A stretch of 20,709 bases of DNA. Source: Patescibacteria group bacterium UBA6257. GTDB taxonomy: Bacteria > Patescibacteriota > Minisyncoccia > UBA6257. How positions within the stretch are numbered: position 1 is the stretch's first letter; every line of letters begins with the position of its first letter. Shown here in pieces: positions 1 to 5,666 of the stretch. A program made the position numbers and the translations under genes. The stretch covers positions 1 through 20,709 of the forward strand of contig DJVL01000012.1 of the NCBI GenBank assembly GCA_002440845.1. Direction: 5' to 3'. A model generated the notes under the pieces. It saw only the letters and a list, made by a program, of their open reading frames with translations, was not told the DNA's origin and made no database searches.

Positions 1-186
1 GAGTAAAACGAGAAACAAGGTTCTGTCGAGCGTAAGCGAGACAGGTTCTTATAGACCCCGTATTAGACAGGGATCAGATAAGGAAAGGTAAACGAGGCCC
101 TCCCCTGTTAAATGAGCAAAAGAAAAAAAGAACGATTGTTGTCTTTGACAGAATATCAGAAACAAAAAAGAAAAGGCGAGTTTCTT
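1..186 (+). other. non-coding left edge with a GNRA-capped hairpin, possible 3' part of an unidentified structured RNA
   Basis: No convincing protein gene is present here. Read on the + strand, positions 17-50 fold into one hairpin: AAG/CTT at the base, a few wobble pairs, CTGTC (23-27) with GACAG (40-44), tandem G-A mismatches (28-29 and 38-39), GC/GC, and a GTAA tetraloop (32-35). The tetraloop and sheared G-A pairs are stable only in a + strand transcript. A second pairing, ACAGGG (67-72) with CCCTGT (103-108), is possible. Transcription would converge on rpmG and could end at the weak hairpin at 166-188. I could not match it to tRNA, tmRNA, SRP RNA, 5S, 6S or RNase P RNA. The start, if any, lies left of the window. 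Confidence 0.35.
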
Positions 187-188
187 TT
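166..188 (-). terminator. weak, possibly bidirectional terminator at the rpmG stop codon
   Basis: An 8-bp A/T-dominated stem (166-173 with 181-188) surrounds the 7-nt loop AGGCGAG. It is followed by T-rich sequence on both strands: TTTGTTTC after it on the minus strand and TATTTCTT on the plus strand. It overlaps the rpmG stop codon (187-189). The stem is weak, so this is tentative. Confidence 0.35.
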
Positions 189-345
189 ATTTCTTCCCTT
201 CTTTATGCAAGGTATGTTTTCTGCAAGAAGGGCAAAATTTCTTAAGTTCTAATTTTTTCTCAATGGTTTTTTTATTCCTCCTTGTGAAATAATTAATTTT
301 TTTGCAGTAAGTGCATTGTAATTTTGAAATAAATTCTTTTTTCAT
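187..345 (-). CDS. rpmG: 50S ribosomal protein L33 (bL33)
   Basis: A 52-residue protein of the large ribosomal subunit. Two CxxC pairs (C11/C14 and C38/C41) form the zinc ribbon of the C+ type of L33, with basic residues between them. The frame is open upstream to 426, but that would run through the tRNA-Thr gene at 369-440, so the start is the ATG at 343-345. It is preceded by AAGGA about five bases upstream, one of the few recognisable ribosome binding sites in the window. It lies 23 bases downstream of tRNA-Thr(GGU) and is probably cotranscribed with it. In many bacteria rpmG is followed by secE and nusG; secE is not visible in the 186 bases that remain. Confidence 0.93.
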   Translation of the reverse strand: MKKEFISKLQCTYCKKINYFTRRNKKTIEKKLELKKFCPSCRKHTLHKEGKK

Positions 346-368
346 ATTTTCCTTTTTTACTTTTTTAG

Positions 369-440
369 AGCCGAAGGTGGGAATTGAACCCACGACCTCT
401 TTCTTACCAAGAAAGCGTTCTGCCACTGAACTACTTCGGC
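369..440 (-). tRNA. tRNA-Thr (anticodon GGU)
   Basis: On the minus strand it begins GCCGAAGTAGTTCAG and folds into a full cloverleaf: acceptor stem GCCGAAG/CTTCGGC, anticodon stem CTTTC/GAAAG with loop TTGGTAA (anticodon GGT, reads ACC/ACU), and T arm GTGGGTTCAATTCCCAC. The discriminator is U. No CCA is encoded (CTA follows). It lies in a Thr-Tyr-Thr tRNA array and is followed by rpmG. Confidence 0.96.
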
Positions 441-518
441 AATCCTTATTTTTAAAATTAATTGATTTAACCCTTGTGTCTCCCTGATATTTTAAAATTT
501 AAAATTAAAAATATTGAG

Positions 519-602
519 TGGGCAGGGTAGGATTTGCACCTACGAAGGCCTAAGGCCGCGAGATTTACAGTCTCGTGCGTTTGTCTGCTCCGCCACCTGC
601 CC
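519..602 (-). tRNA. tRNA-Tyr (anticodon GUA)
   Basis: An 84-base class II tRNA. The acceptor stem is GGGCAGG/CCTGCCC, and the anticodon stem CGAGA/TCTCG encloses loop CTGTAAA (anticodon GTA, tyrosine). A long variable arm (GGCCTTAGGCC) is typical of bacterial tRNA-Tyr, and the T arm TAGGTGCAAATCCTA closes normally. The discriminator is A. No CCA is encoded (CTC follows). It has a near-consensus promoter of its own about 20 bases upstream (622-650). Confidence 0.96.
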
Positions 603-621
603 CCGGTGTCTTAACAATCTA

Positions 622-650
622 ATTATATGAACCTTAATAACAATAATCAA
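622..650 (-). promoter_or_regulatory. promoter of tRNA-Tyr
   Basis: TTGATT (645-650) and TATAAT (622-627) on the minus strand are separated by 17 bp. The start point should fall near 615, about 13 bases before the tRNA. This is the closest match to the sigma-70 consensus seen in the window. It lies between the upstream tRNA-Thr and tRNA-Tyr, so tRNA-Tyr need not depend on the rpsB transcript. Confidence 0.7.
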
Positions 651-681
651 TCCATTGCTGTTTGCTAAAGAAAGCTTAGCC

Positions 682-697
682 GTATTTTATAAAATAC
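682..697. repeat. 16-bp perfect palindrome
   Basis: GTATTTTATAAAATAC is its own reverse complement. It lies 5 bases beyond the 3' end of tRNA-Thr(UGU) and about 30 bases upstream of the tRNA-Tyr -35 element. It could be a protein-binding dyad or an A/T-rich 3' trailer stem; its function is unknown. Confidence 0.5.
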
Positions 698-701
698 AAT
701 G

Positions 702-773
702 AGCCGACGGGGGGATTCGAACCCACGACCCACAGTTTACAAAACTGTTGCTCTACCGCTGAGCTACGTCGGC
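702..773 (-). tRNA. tRNA-Thr (anticodon UGU)
   Basis: The acceptor stem is GCCGACG/CGTCGGC. The D arm is GCTCAGCGGTAGAGC, the anticodon stem ACAGT/ACTGT with loop TTTGTAA (anticodon TGT, reads ACA and other ACN codons), and the T arm GTGGGTTCGAATCCCCC. The discriminator is U and no CCA is encoded. The 5' end is three bases after the stop codon of the preceding protein gene, so it must be cut from that mRNA unless a promoter lies inside that gene. Confidence 0.96.
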
Positions 774-776
774 GCC

Positions 777-1451
777 CTACTCATTTTTTTTCTCAATGAC
801 TGCCTCAACTATCTCTTTACTGGAATTTTCTTTTTCTTTTAACTCTAAAAATAAACCCTGAATGGTCTTATCTTCTTTATTAAGCCTGTAGCCTTCTATT
901 AAAATCCAGCGGGCAGAAACGTAATCTTCATTAAAAAGATATAAAAGGGCTAAATTTTTTATAATTTGACAATCGCCTGGATTTTTTTTAAAAGCCTTTA
1001 AAAAATTAATTTCGTTTTTTTGATAATCATTGGCTTCCAACAAGTCAAACTTAAATTTTTTGCTCTCTTTCTTGTTAGTTTTTCCTTCCGATAATAATTT
1101 TTTTATGCTTTCTTTAAAAGTTTTTTCAAAACACGAATCTTTGTTTTTCTTTTCTTTTATTTTTATTAAATTGTTATAGATTAATCTGTCTACTCTCAAA
1201 AATATTATCCTTAAACGAATTAAAAATTTTTCCGAAGAGTTTAAAAAAATATTATTTATTTTTTTGTTCTTTTCGGCAATAAAAACTCTCAATTTTTTGT
1301 CTATTAAATTGAGGTCATAGGAGATAGTTTTTTCAATTTGCTTTAAATCCCCTTCTTTTTCTTCTTTTTTGGTTTGTTTTAGGATAAAAACTAAACCGAC
1401 TAAGCCTAAAACAATTAAAAGCGGAGGGACTAAATTTATCGGTTCAAACAC
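777..1451 (-). CDS. membrane-anchored TPR-like protein of unknown function
   Basis: A protein of 224 residues that I do not recognise by name. It has one N-terminal membrane helix (about residues 8-25), a very lysine-rich and probably coiled middle (30-130), and a C-terminal helical part (about 145-205) with one or two TPR-like units: a stretch around ALLYLFNEDYVSARWILIEGY followed by RLNKEDKTIQ. The charge pattern suggests the C-terminal part faces the cytoplasm. The start is a GTG (1449-1451) with no Shine-Dalgarno; no better start lies upstream before the tsf stop 16 bases away. It sits between tsf and tRNA-Thr(UGU), so it is probably translated from the rpsB-tsf transcript. It ends in TAG. 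Confidence 0.75.
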   Translation of the reverse strand: MFEPINLVPPLLIVLGLVGLVFILKQTKKEEKEGDLKQIEKTISYDLNLIDKKLRVFIAEKNKKINNIFLNSSEKFLIRLRIIFLRVDRLIYNNLIKIKEKKNKDSCFEKTFKESIKKLLSEGKTNKKESKKFKFDLLEANDYQKNEINFLKAFKKNPGDCQIIKNLALLYLFNEDYVSARWILIEGYRLNKEDKTIQGLFLELKEKENSSKEIVEAVIEKKNE

Positions 1452-1467
1452 TTTGAATTAAAAATAT

Positions 1468-2052
1468 TTAAATTTGAAATCTGGCGAACTCGCCAATTTC
1501 TATCTTCTCGCCAAATTTAGCCACTGCTTCCTTTACCAAATCGCCAACATTTTTACTTTCGTCTTTTATAAATTTCTGTTTTTCCAAACACATTTCCTCA
1601 AAATCTTTTTCAAGCTTTCCCGTTATAATTTTTTCTAAAATTTCTTTGGGTTTGCCTTCCTTTTCTAATTCTTCTTCGTAATCCTTTTTCTTTTTTTCAA
1701 TTATTTCTTGAGGAACATTTTTCTCAGAAACAAAAAGAGGCTTTGTGGCGGCAACTTGCATAGCCAAATCATGAGCAAGATCCTTAAAGTCGGGATTTTT
1801 AGCCACAAAATCAGTTTCACACCTTAATTCCAATAACACCCCGACTTGTTTATTTGAATGAATGTAGGCCTCAATAATACCCGCTTTGGTATTAACTCCC
1901 TGTTTCTTTTCCGCCCTTATTTCCCCTTGTTTTCTCAAAATTTCCTTGGCTTTTTTCGTATCTCCTTGCGCTTTTTCCAAGGCTTTCTTGCACTCCATCA
2001 CTGGCGCCTTTGTTTCTTCCCTTAATTTTTGGATATCGTCTATTGAAACCAT
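1468..2052 (-). CDS. tsf: elongation factor Ts
   Basis: The guanine nucleotide exchange factor that regenerates EF-Tu-GTP. The N-terminal UBA-like domain (1-45) carries the typical LREETKAPVMECKKAL pattern. The core contains TDFVAKN (80-86), the segment whose Asp and Phe insert near the Mg2+ site of EF-Tu. At 194 residues it is much shorter than the E. coli protein (283) and resembles the minimal Thermus-type form with a single core repeat. The start ATG has no Shine-Dalgarno. It follows rpsB after 47 bases, the nearly universal rpsB-tsf arrangement. Confidence 0.97.
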   Translation of the reverse strand: MVSIDDIQKLREETKAPVMECKKALEKAQGDTKKAKEILRKQGEIRAEKKQGVNTKAGIIEAYIHSNKQVGVLLELRCETDFVAKNPDFKDLAHDLAMQVAATKPLFVSEKNVPQEIIEKKKKDYEEELEKEGKPKEILEKIITGKLEKDFEEMCLEKQKFIKDESKNVGDLVKEAVAKFGEKIEIGEFARFQI

Positions 2053-2099
2053 AAAATAATAAATTAATTATTTAATTTTTCAAAATCTTTGGTTTATCC

Positions 2100-2861
2100 T
2101 TATTCTTCTTCTTCATCTGCCAAAGGCATTTCTTTTTTAGCTGTTTCAATCGCCTCTCCGATTTTATTAAGGATGTAATCAATAGAAGACTTGGCGCTAT
2201 CGTTAGCCGGAATAGGATAAGCCACCGAATTCGGATCGTCATCTGTATCTAAAATCGCTATAACTGGGATTCCTATTATTCGGGCTTCCCGAATGGCCGT
2301 ATCATGAATCTTTGGGTCAACAACAAATAAAGCTTCCGGCAATTTTGTAATTTCAGTTAATCCGGCAAACTTTTGTTCCAGTTTTTCAATCTCACATTCC
2401 ATTTTTCTCCTTTCCTGCTTGGTATATTTCTCCCATTCTGGCGATTCTTTCTTATCTTTCAAATCCTTGAGGTATTTTATCCTCAACATTAAAGTTTTTA
2501 TATTGGTCAGGGTTCCTCCCAGCCATCTATTAGAAACAAAAGGGAAGCCGTATTTTTCGCTTATCAATCTTATTCCTTCGCGAGCAGCGGGATTAGTGCC
2601 AACAAAAAGAATTACTTCTTTTTTCCTTATAATTTCCTTAACAAAATCTATCGCCGCTTCAAGTCTTTTCTTGGTTTCGTTTAAATCAATAAAATTTAAC
2701 TCTGAAAAAGACTTCAAAGTAAAATTAGCCGCCTTAGGGTTATTAAAAGTTTTTTTGTGGCCGTAATGAAGTCCGGCTTTTTTCATCTCTGAAAAAATAT
2801 CTTTATCCTTTTCCGAATCGCTGACTACCCCTTCAGATAATTGATTTTTTTGTTGCGTCAT
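2100..2861 (-). CDS. rpsB: 30S ribosomal protein S2 (uS2)
   Basis: Signature segments are LHYGH near residue 31, FVGTNPAAREGIR (86-98), NRWLGGTLTN (111-120), and the C-terminal part with DPKIHDTAIREA and YPIPANDSAKSS. S2 binds late to the head of the 30S subunit together with S1. The protein is 253 residues, with a charged N-terminal extension of about 25 residues before the usual start of the family; an internal ATG (residue 26, MKKAGLHYGH) would give the conventional N-terminus. Neither start has a clear Shine-Dalgarno, so the longer form is only preferred. It is the first gene of a run with tsf, the TPR-like gene and tRNAs. Confidence 0.96.
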   Translation of the reverse strand: MTQQKNQLSEGVVSDSEKDKDIFSEMKKAGLHYGHKKTFNNPKAANFTLKSFSELNFIDLNETKKRLEAAIDFVKEIIRKKEVILFVGTNPAAREGIRLISEKYGFPFVSNRWLGGTLTNIKTLMLRIKYLKDLKDKKESPEWEKYTKQERRKMECEIEKLEQKFAGLTEITKLPEALFVVDPKIHDTAIREARIIGIPVIAILDTDDDPNSVAYPIPANDSAKSSIDYILNKIGEAIETAKKEMPLADEEEE

Positions 2862-2885
2862 ATTTTTCTATTTTCTGTTCATCTA

Positions 2886-2913
2886 ATCTAACACAAAATA
2901 TAACAAGAATCAA
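2886..2913 (-). promoter_or_regulatory. possible rpsB promoter
   Basis: TTGATT (2908-2913) and TTAGAT (2886-2891) are 16 bp apart on the minus strand, about 25 bases before the rpsB ATG. Other A/T-rich pairings in the same stretch are almost as good (for example a TATATT a little upstream), so the exact element is uncertain. Confidence 0.35.
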
Positions 2914-2966
2914 GAAAGATAAAAATTTTTATTTAGTAATTAAAAAATGAAAAATAAATAAATAAT

Positions 2967-2990
2967 GCCCCAGAGTATAAATTCTGGGGC
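2967..2990 (-). terminator. rho-independent terminator after the TPR gene
   Basis: A perfect 8-bp stem GCCCCAGA/TCTGGGGC (2967-2974 and 2983-2990) with an 8-base loop, 36 bases after the stop of the TPR gene. On the minus strand it is followed by ATTATTTATTTATTTTTC, an adequate U-rich tail; on the plus strand it is followed by A's. It separates the TPR gene from the rpsB promoter and is the clearest terminator in the window. Confidence 0.75.
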
Positions 2991-3026
2991 AAAAATTCCT
3001 TGGGCTTAATTAATCCGACTAAAAAA

Positions 3027-3614
3027 CTAATTTTCAAATAAATAGTTTCCTTTCCCTCTGTTTTTTGAATTTATAGGTAAACTTTCGAAATCATCATATT
3101 CTAAAGCCTTAATCATATTTCCTTTCTCCTTATAAAATTTGCTTAAACATTGTCTGACTGTCGAATCTCCCGAATCAATTTGAATAGCTTTCTTTAAAAG
3201 ATTTTCCTCCTCTGCCATTATTTGTTTTAAAAAAACAATATCTGGCCCGGATAAATCTTTTCTTTGACTCATTCCCAGCCTTGCTTGCCTTTTGATACCA
3301 GCTAAGGCCAAGAAAGCATTAGTGTATGTTGGCCAACAAGACAAGATTAGCTTAAGCTTTCTTTCGGCCTTTTCCATCTCTCCTAAACCAATAAAAGCAA
3401 TGGATAAATTGTAGAGACAGCCTAAATTGCGCGGATCAAGCTTTACACACCTTTCAAAACATTGTTTGGCATTTTCGTATTTTCTCTTTTCCAACCAAGC
3501 TACGCCATAGTTATAACAAATGGCTACATTTTTGTTGCCATTAGCTGAAGTATTTCCTTTTATTGCTCCGCAAAAAGGCAAAAATAAATTAGAATCAAAT
3601 TCGCTCATTTCCAA
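3027..3614 (-). CDS. TPR-repeat protein, function unknown
   Basis: A soluble protein of 195 residues with no signal peptide or membrane helix. At least two tetratricopeptide repeats can be read, at about 34-67 (YNYGVAWLEKRKYENAKQCF, then a KLDP turn) and 68-101 (YNLSIAFIGLGEMEKAERKL), with a third weaker helical pair near 133-170 containing KKAIQID. TPRs make protein-binding scaffolds; the partner is unknown. Seven cysteines is many for a cytoplasmic protein of this size. The start is a TTG (3612-3614) because AAGGAG lies seven bases upstream of it; the ATG two codons further in would be 13 bases away. It is transcribed from its own promoter with a leader of about 180 bases and ends in a terminator, so it is monocistronic. 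Confidence 0.8.
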   Translation of the reverse strand: MEMSEFDSNLFLPFCGAIKGNTSANGNKNVAICYNYGVAWLEKRKYENAKQCFERCVKLDPRNLGCLYNLSIAFIGLGEMEKAERKLKLILSCWPTYTNAFLALAGIKRQARLGMSQRKDLSGPDIVFLKQIMAEEENLLKKAIQIDSGDSTVRQCLSKFYKEKGNMIKALEYDDFESLPINSKNRGKGNYLFEN

Positions 3615-3621
3615 TATTCAT

Positions 3622-3627
3622 CTCCTT
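3622..3627 (-). promoter_or_regulatory. Shine-Dalgarno that selects a TTG start
   Basis: AAGGAG on the minus strand is seven bases before the TTG at 3612-3614. It is the tail of a 12-base segment (GGAAAGGGCAAG, 3625-3636) that also occurs upstream in the same leader at 3687-3698. Confidence 0.7.
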
Positions 3628-3736
3628 GCCCTTTCCTTGTCCTTAATGTTTTCTTAATAAAAATAAATTTTGTGACCACAAAAAAGCTTGCCCTTTCCGC
3701 CTTTTTTATACGGCTTTAAAATATAAAAAGTTTTTC

Positions 3737-3759
3737 CTACAACATAATTATCCCTCCTT
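3737..3759 (-). promoter_or_regulatory. Shine-Dalgarno plus two-codon ORF (Met-Leu-stop) in the TPR-gene leader
   Basis: AAGGAGG (3753-3759) is followed after exactly seven bases by ATG TTG TAG (3737-3745) on the minus strand. It is the strongest ribosome binding site in the window, yet the frame closes after two codons. It lies about 55 bases after the expected transcription start and 120 bases before the TPR gene's own start. It may be a regulatory minimal ORF or a chance or decayed start. Confidence 0.5.
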
Positions 3760-3804
3760 TTTAATTTTTTAAAGTGCTAATAAAAATAAAAATTCTGTAT
3801 TTAT

Positions 3805-3833
3805 AGAATAGCAAAAAAATATAAAGCTGTCAA
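3805..3833 (-). promoter_or_regulatory. promoter of the TPR gene
   Basis: Consensus TTGACA (3828-3833), 17 bp, then TATTCT (3805-3810) with an extended -10 (TGC) on the minus strand. The start point should be near 3798, giving a leader of about 180 bases. It is back to back with the rpmE promoter; the two -35 elements are 17 bp apart. Confidence 0.75.
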
Positions 3834-3850
3834 ATGATTTTCATTAATCC

Positions 3851-3879
3851 TTGCTTTCAATAAAAATTTTTGCTATGAT
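3851..3879 (+). promoter_or_regulatory. promoter of rpmE-prfA
   Basis: TTGCTT (3851-3856), 17 bp, TATGAT (3874-3879), with TGC directly before the -10. The expected start point is 3886-3887, only three or four bases before the rpmE ATG, so the mRNA would be practically leaderless. Confidence 0.75.
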
Positions 3880-3889
3880 AGTTTAAAAT

Positions 3890-4132
3890 ATGAAAAAAGA
3901 CATTCATCCAAAATATTACGAAAAAGCTGAAGTAATTTGTTCTTGCGGCGCTAAATTTATTATTGGTTCTACGGTGGAAAAAACGGAAACAGAAATTTGT
4001 TCTCAATGCCATCCTTTTTATACGGGTCAAAAAAAATTAGTGGACGCTGCCGGTCGGGTTCAAAAATTCCAAAACCGAATTAAAAAAACCTCGGAAATTA
4101 AAAAGGCAAAAAAACAGAACAAAAAACAATAA
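3890..4132 (+). CDS. rpmE: 50S ribosomal protein L31 (bL31)
   Basis: An 80-residue protein that bridges the central protuberance of the 50S subunit and the 30S head. It starts MKKDIHPKYY, the standard L31 opening, and has a zinc-type set CSC (C17, C19) and CSQC (C37, C40) followed by HPFYTG, so it is the zinc-binding (C+) form. The lysine-rich end (from about residue 62) is typical. No Shine-Dalgarno is present, and the promoter lies so close that almost no 5' leader is possible. It is five bases upstream of prfA and cotranscribed with it. Confidence 0.97.
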   Translation: MKKDIHPKYYEKAEVICSCGAKFIIGSTVEKTETEICSQCHPFYTGQKKLVDAAGRVQKFQNRIKKTSEIKKAKKQNKKQ

Positions 4133-4137
4133 ATATT

Positions 4138-5208
4138 ATGGAGATAGAAGAGCTTGAAAACAGAAAGACAAAACTTAATAAACTCCAGAAAGAAAAAGAT
4201 TTCCTCCTAAAAAAACTCAGCAACCCTGAGTTTTTTTCAAATAAAGAAGAGTTTAAGGAGCTTTCCCGCGAATTCAACAATGTTTCTGAAAAAATTGCCA
4301 TTTTAAAAGAGATTATCCGGGCAGAAAAAAAAATAAGCGAAGCTCAACAAATTATTTCAGAAAACGATGACAAAGAACTAATCAATTTAGCCGAAGAAGA
4401 AATTAAAAAAAACGAGCTAATCAAAGAAAAAAACACCGAAGCTCTGCTAAAAAAAGAAAAAAATATCCACGGAAACATTAAAAGCATTATTTTGGAAATT
4501 AGGCCCGGCGCCGGCGGAGAAGAAGCCAGCCTTTTTGCTCACGATTTATTTAAAATGTATATAAAATATGCCAACCAAAAAGACTGGAAAGCTAAAATTA
4601 TTGATATTAATACCACTTCTTTAGGCGGCTTAAGGGAAGGGACGCTGGAAATAGAAAACCCTGATTCATATGAACAACTAAAATACGAAGGGGGTGTTCA
4701 CCGGGTTCAAAGAGTGCCAAAAACAGAAAAATCAGGAAGAATTCACACCTCTACAGCCACTGTCGCCATTCTTCCCCAAATGAAAGATGTTAAAGTAGAA
4801 ATTAAACCAGAAGAAATTGAAGAAACTTTTTTCCGTTCCTCGGGTCCGGGCGGACAAAATGTTCAAAAAGTAGAATCAGCCGTCCGTTTAAAACATAAAC
4901 CCACTGGTATAATCGTTTCCTGCCAAAGCGAGAGGCAACAAAGGCAAAATCGGGAAAAAGCCTTAGAAATATTAAAAAATAAAATCTGGAAAATTGAACA
5001 AGAAAAAATCTCCGATAATATCTCGGAGAATAGAAAAAAACAAATTGGCAAAGGAGAAAGGTCAGAAAAAATCCGTACTTACAATTTTCCTCAAGACAGG
5101 ATAACGGACCACAGAATTAATAAATCTTGGGGCAACATTGAGAAAATTATAAATGGAGATTTGGACGACATAATTGAAGATACTAAAAAGGAATATCATC
5201 CGAACTAA
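4138..5208 (+). CDS. prfA: peptide chain release factor 1
   Basis: RF1 recognises UAA and UAG and triggers peptide release. The 356-residue length is normal. GGQ (238-240) is the catalytic loop that reaches the peptidyl transferase centre. The stop-codon recognition tripeptide is PKT (194-196, in RVPKTEKSGRIHTS), the P-x-T form of RF1 rather than the SPF of RF2. The N-terminal third is a lysine- and glutamate-rich coiled domain, normal for the family. It follows rpmE; the prmC gene for the methyltransferase that modifies the GGQ glutamine, often next to prfA, is not in the window. No Shine-Dalgarno is visible. Its last 26 bases overlap the 3' end of ssb on the other strand. Confidence 0.98.
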   Translation: MEIEELENRKTKLNKLQKEKDFLLKKLSNPEFFSNKEEFKELSREFNNVSEKIAILKEIIRAEKKISEAQQIISENDDKELINLAEEEIKKNELIKEKNTEALLKKEKNIHGNIKSIILEIRPGAGGEEASLFAHDLFKMYIKYANQKDWKAKIIDINTTSLGGLREGTLEIENPDSYEQLKYEGGVHRVQRVPKTEKSGRIHTSTATVAILPQMKDVKVEIKPEEIEETFFRSSGPGGQNVQKVESAVRLKHKPTGIIVSCQSERQQRQNREKALEILKNKIWKIEQEKISDNISENRKKQIGKGERSEKIRTYNFPQDRITDHRINKSWGNIEKIINGDLDDIIEDTKKEYHPN

Positions 5209-5653
5209 TTTTATCATTATCATCTTCAAGGGTAGGAAGGTCGTCTAAACTAATATCTTCGGATTTTCCTGAAATATCCATTTCTTTATCTTCGGGAGGC
5301 ATTTTAAATTTTTCTTCATCTGAGTACTTTTTTGGCCCAAAATTTATATTTTCAGCAAGAATTTCGGTTTTTATCCTTTTTTGACCATTATTATCAATCC
5401 AGCTTCTTGTCCTAATTCTTCCTTCAACAAAAACTAATCTGCCTTTGGCTAAATATTGGCTACAAAGTTCCGCCATTCTACCCCAAACAACTATATTGTG
5501 GAACTCTGCTTCTTTCTGTTTTTGACCGCTGGCATCTACCCAAACTCTATTGGTTGCCACTCCAAAATCAGCCACTGATTTACCCGAAGGAGTATTCCTC
5601 AAAGTAACATCGCGCGTAAGATTCCCAATTATAAAAACTTTATTAAGATTCAT
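5183..5653 (-). CDS. ssb: single-stranded DNA-binding protein
   Basis: Protects single-stranded DNA and recruits repair and replication proteins. Residues 1-108 form the OB fold, with typical segments NKVFIIGNLTRDVTLR, FHNIVVWGRMAELCSQYLAKG and VEGRIRTRSW. An acidic disordered linker follows and the protein ends DDIPF, the conserved tip that binds partner proteins. The 156-residue length is usual. It follows rpsF after 13 bases, the widespread rpsF-ssb order, but rpsR, which normally comes next, is 4.6 kb away. The codons of the C-terminal tip lie opposite the last codons of prfA. No Shine-Dalgarno is present. It ends in TAG. Confidence 0.97.
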   Translation of the reverse strand: MNLNKVFIIGNLTRDVTLRNTPSGKSVADFGVATNRVWVDASGQKQKEAEFHNIVVWGRMAELCSQYLAKGRLVFVEGRIRTRSWIDNNGQKRIKTEILAENINFGPKKYSDEEKFKMPPEDKEMDISGKSEDISLDDLPTLEDDNDKISSDDIPF

Positions 5654-5666
5654 AAATTAGTAAAAA

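Noticed and set aside
137..154. rRNA-leader boxA-like sequence (TTGTTGTCTTTGACAG)
   Set aside because: It points into rpmG on the opposite strand and no rRNA gene follows.
1..175. RNase P RNA (fragments resembling GGATCAGGTAAGG and GACAGAA)
   Set aside because: The conserved 3' GGCUUA element and a matching P4 partner are missing, so the resemblance is too weak to name.
112..252. 46-codon + strand ORF beginning MSKRKKERLLSL
   Set aside because: No promoter or ribosome binding site, low-complexity lysine-rich sequence, and it runs antisense into rpmG.
346..426. In-frame N-terminal extension of rpmG
   Set aside because: It would translate the tRNA-Thr(GGU) gene; the ATG at 343-345 has a Shine-Dalgarno and gives the normal L33 start.
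2419..2766. 115-codon + strand ORF inside rpsB
   Set aside because: Antisense shadow of a certain ribosomal protein gene, with no family features.
3654..3776. 40-codon frame in the TPR leader containing KPYKKGGKGKLFCGHK
   Set aside because: It looks protein-like but has no ATG, GTG or TTG, and its frame differs from that of the ATG behind the AAGGAGG.
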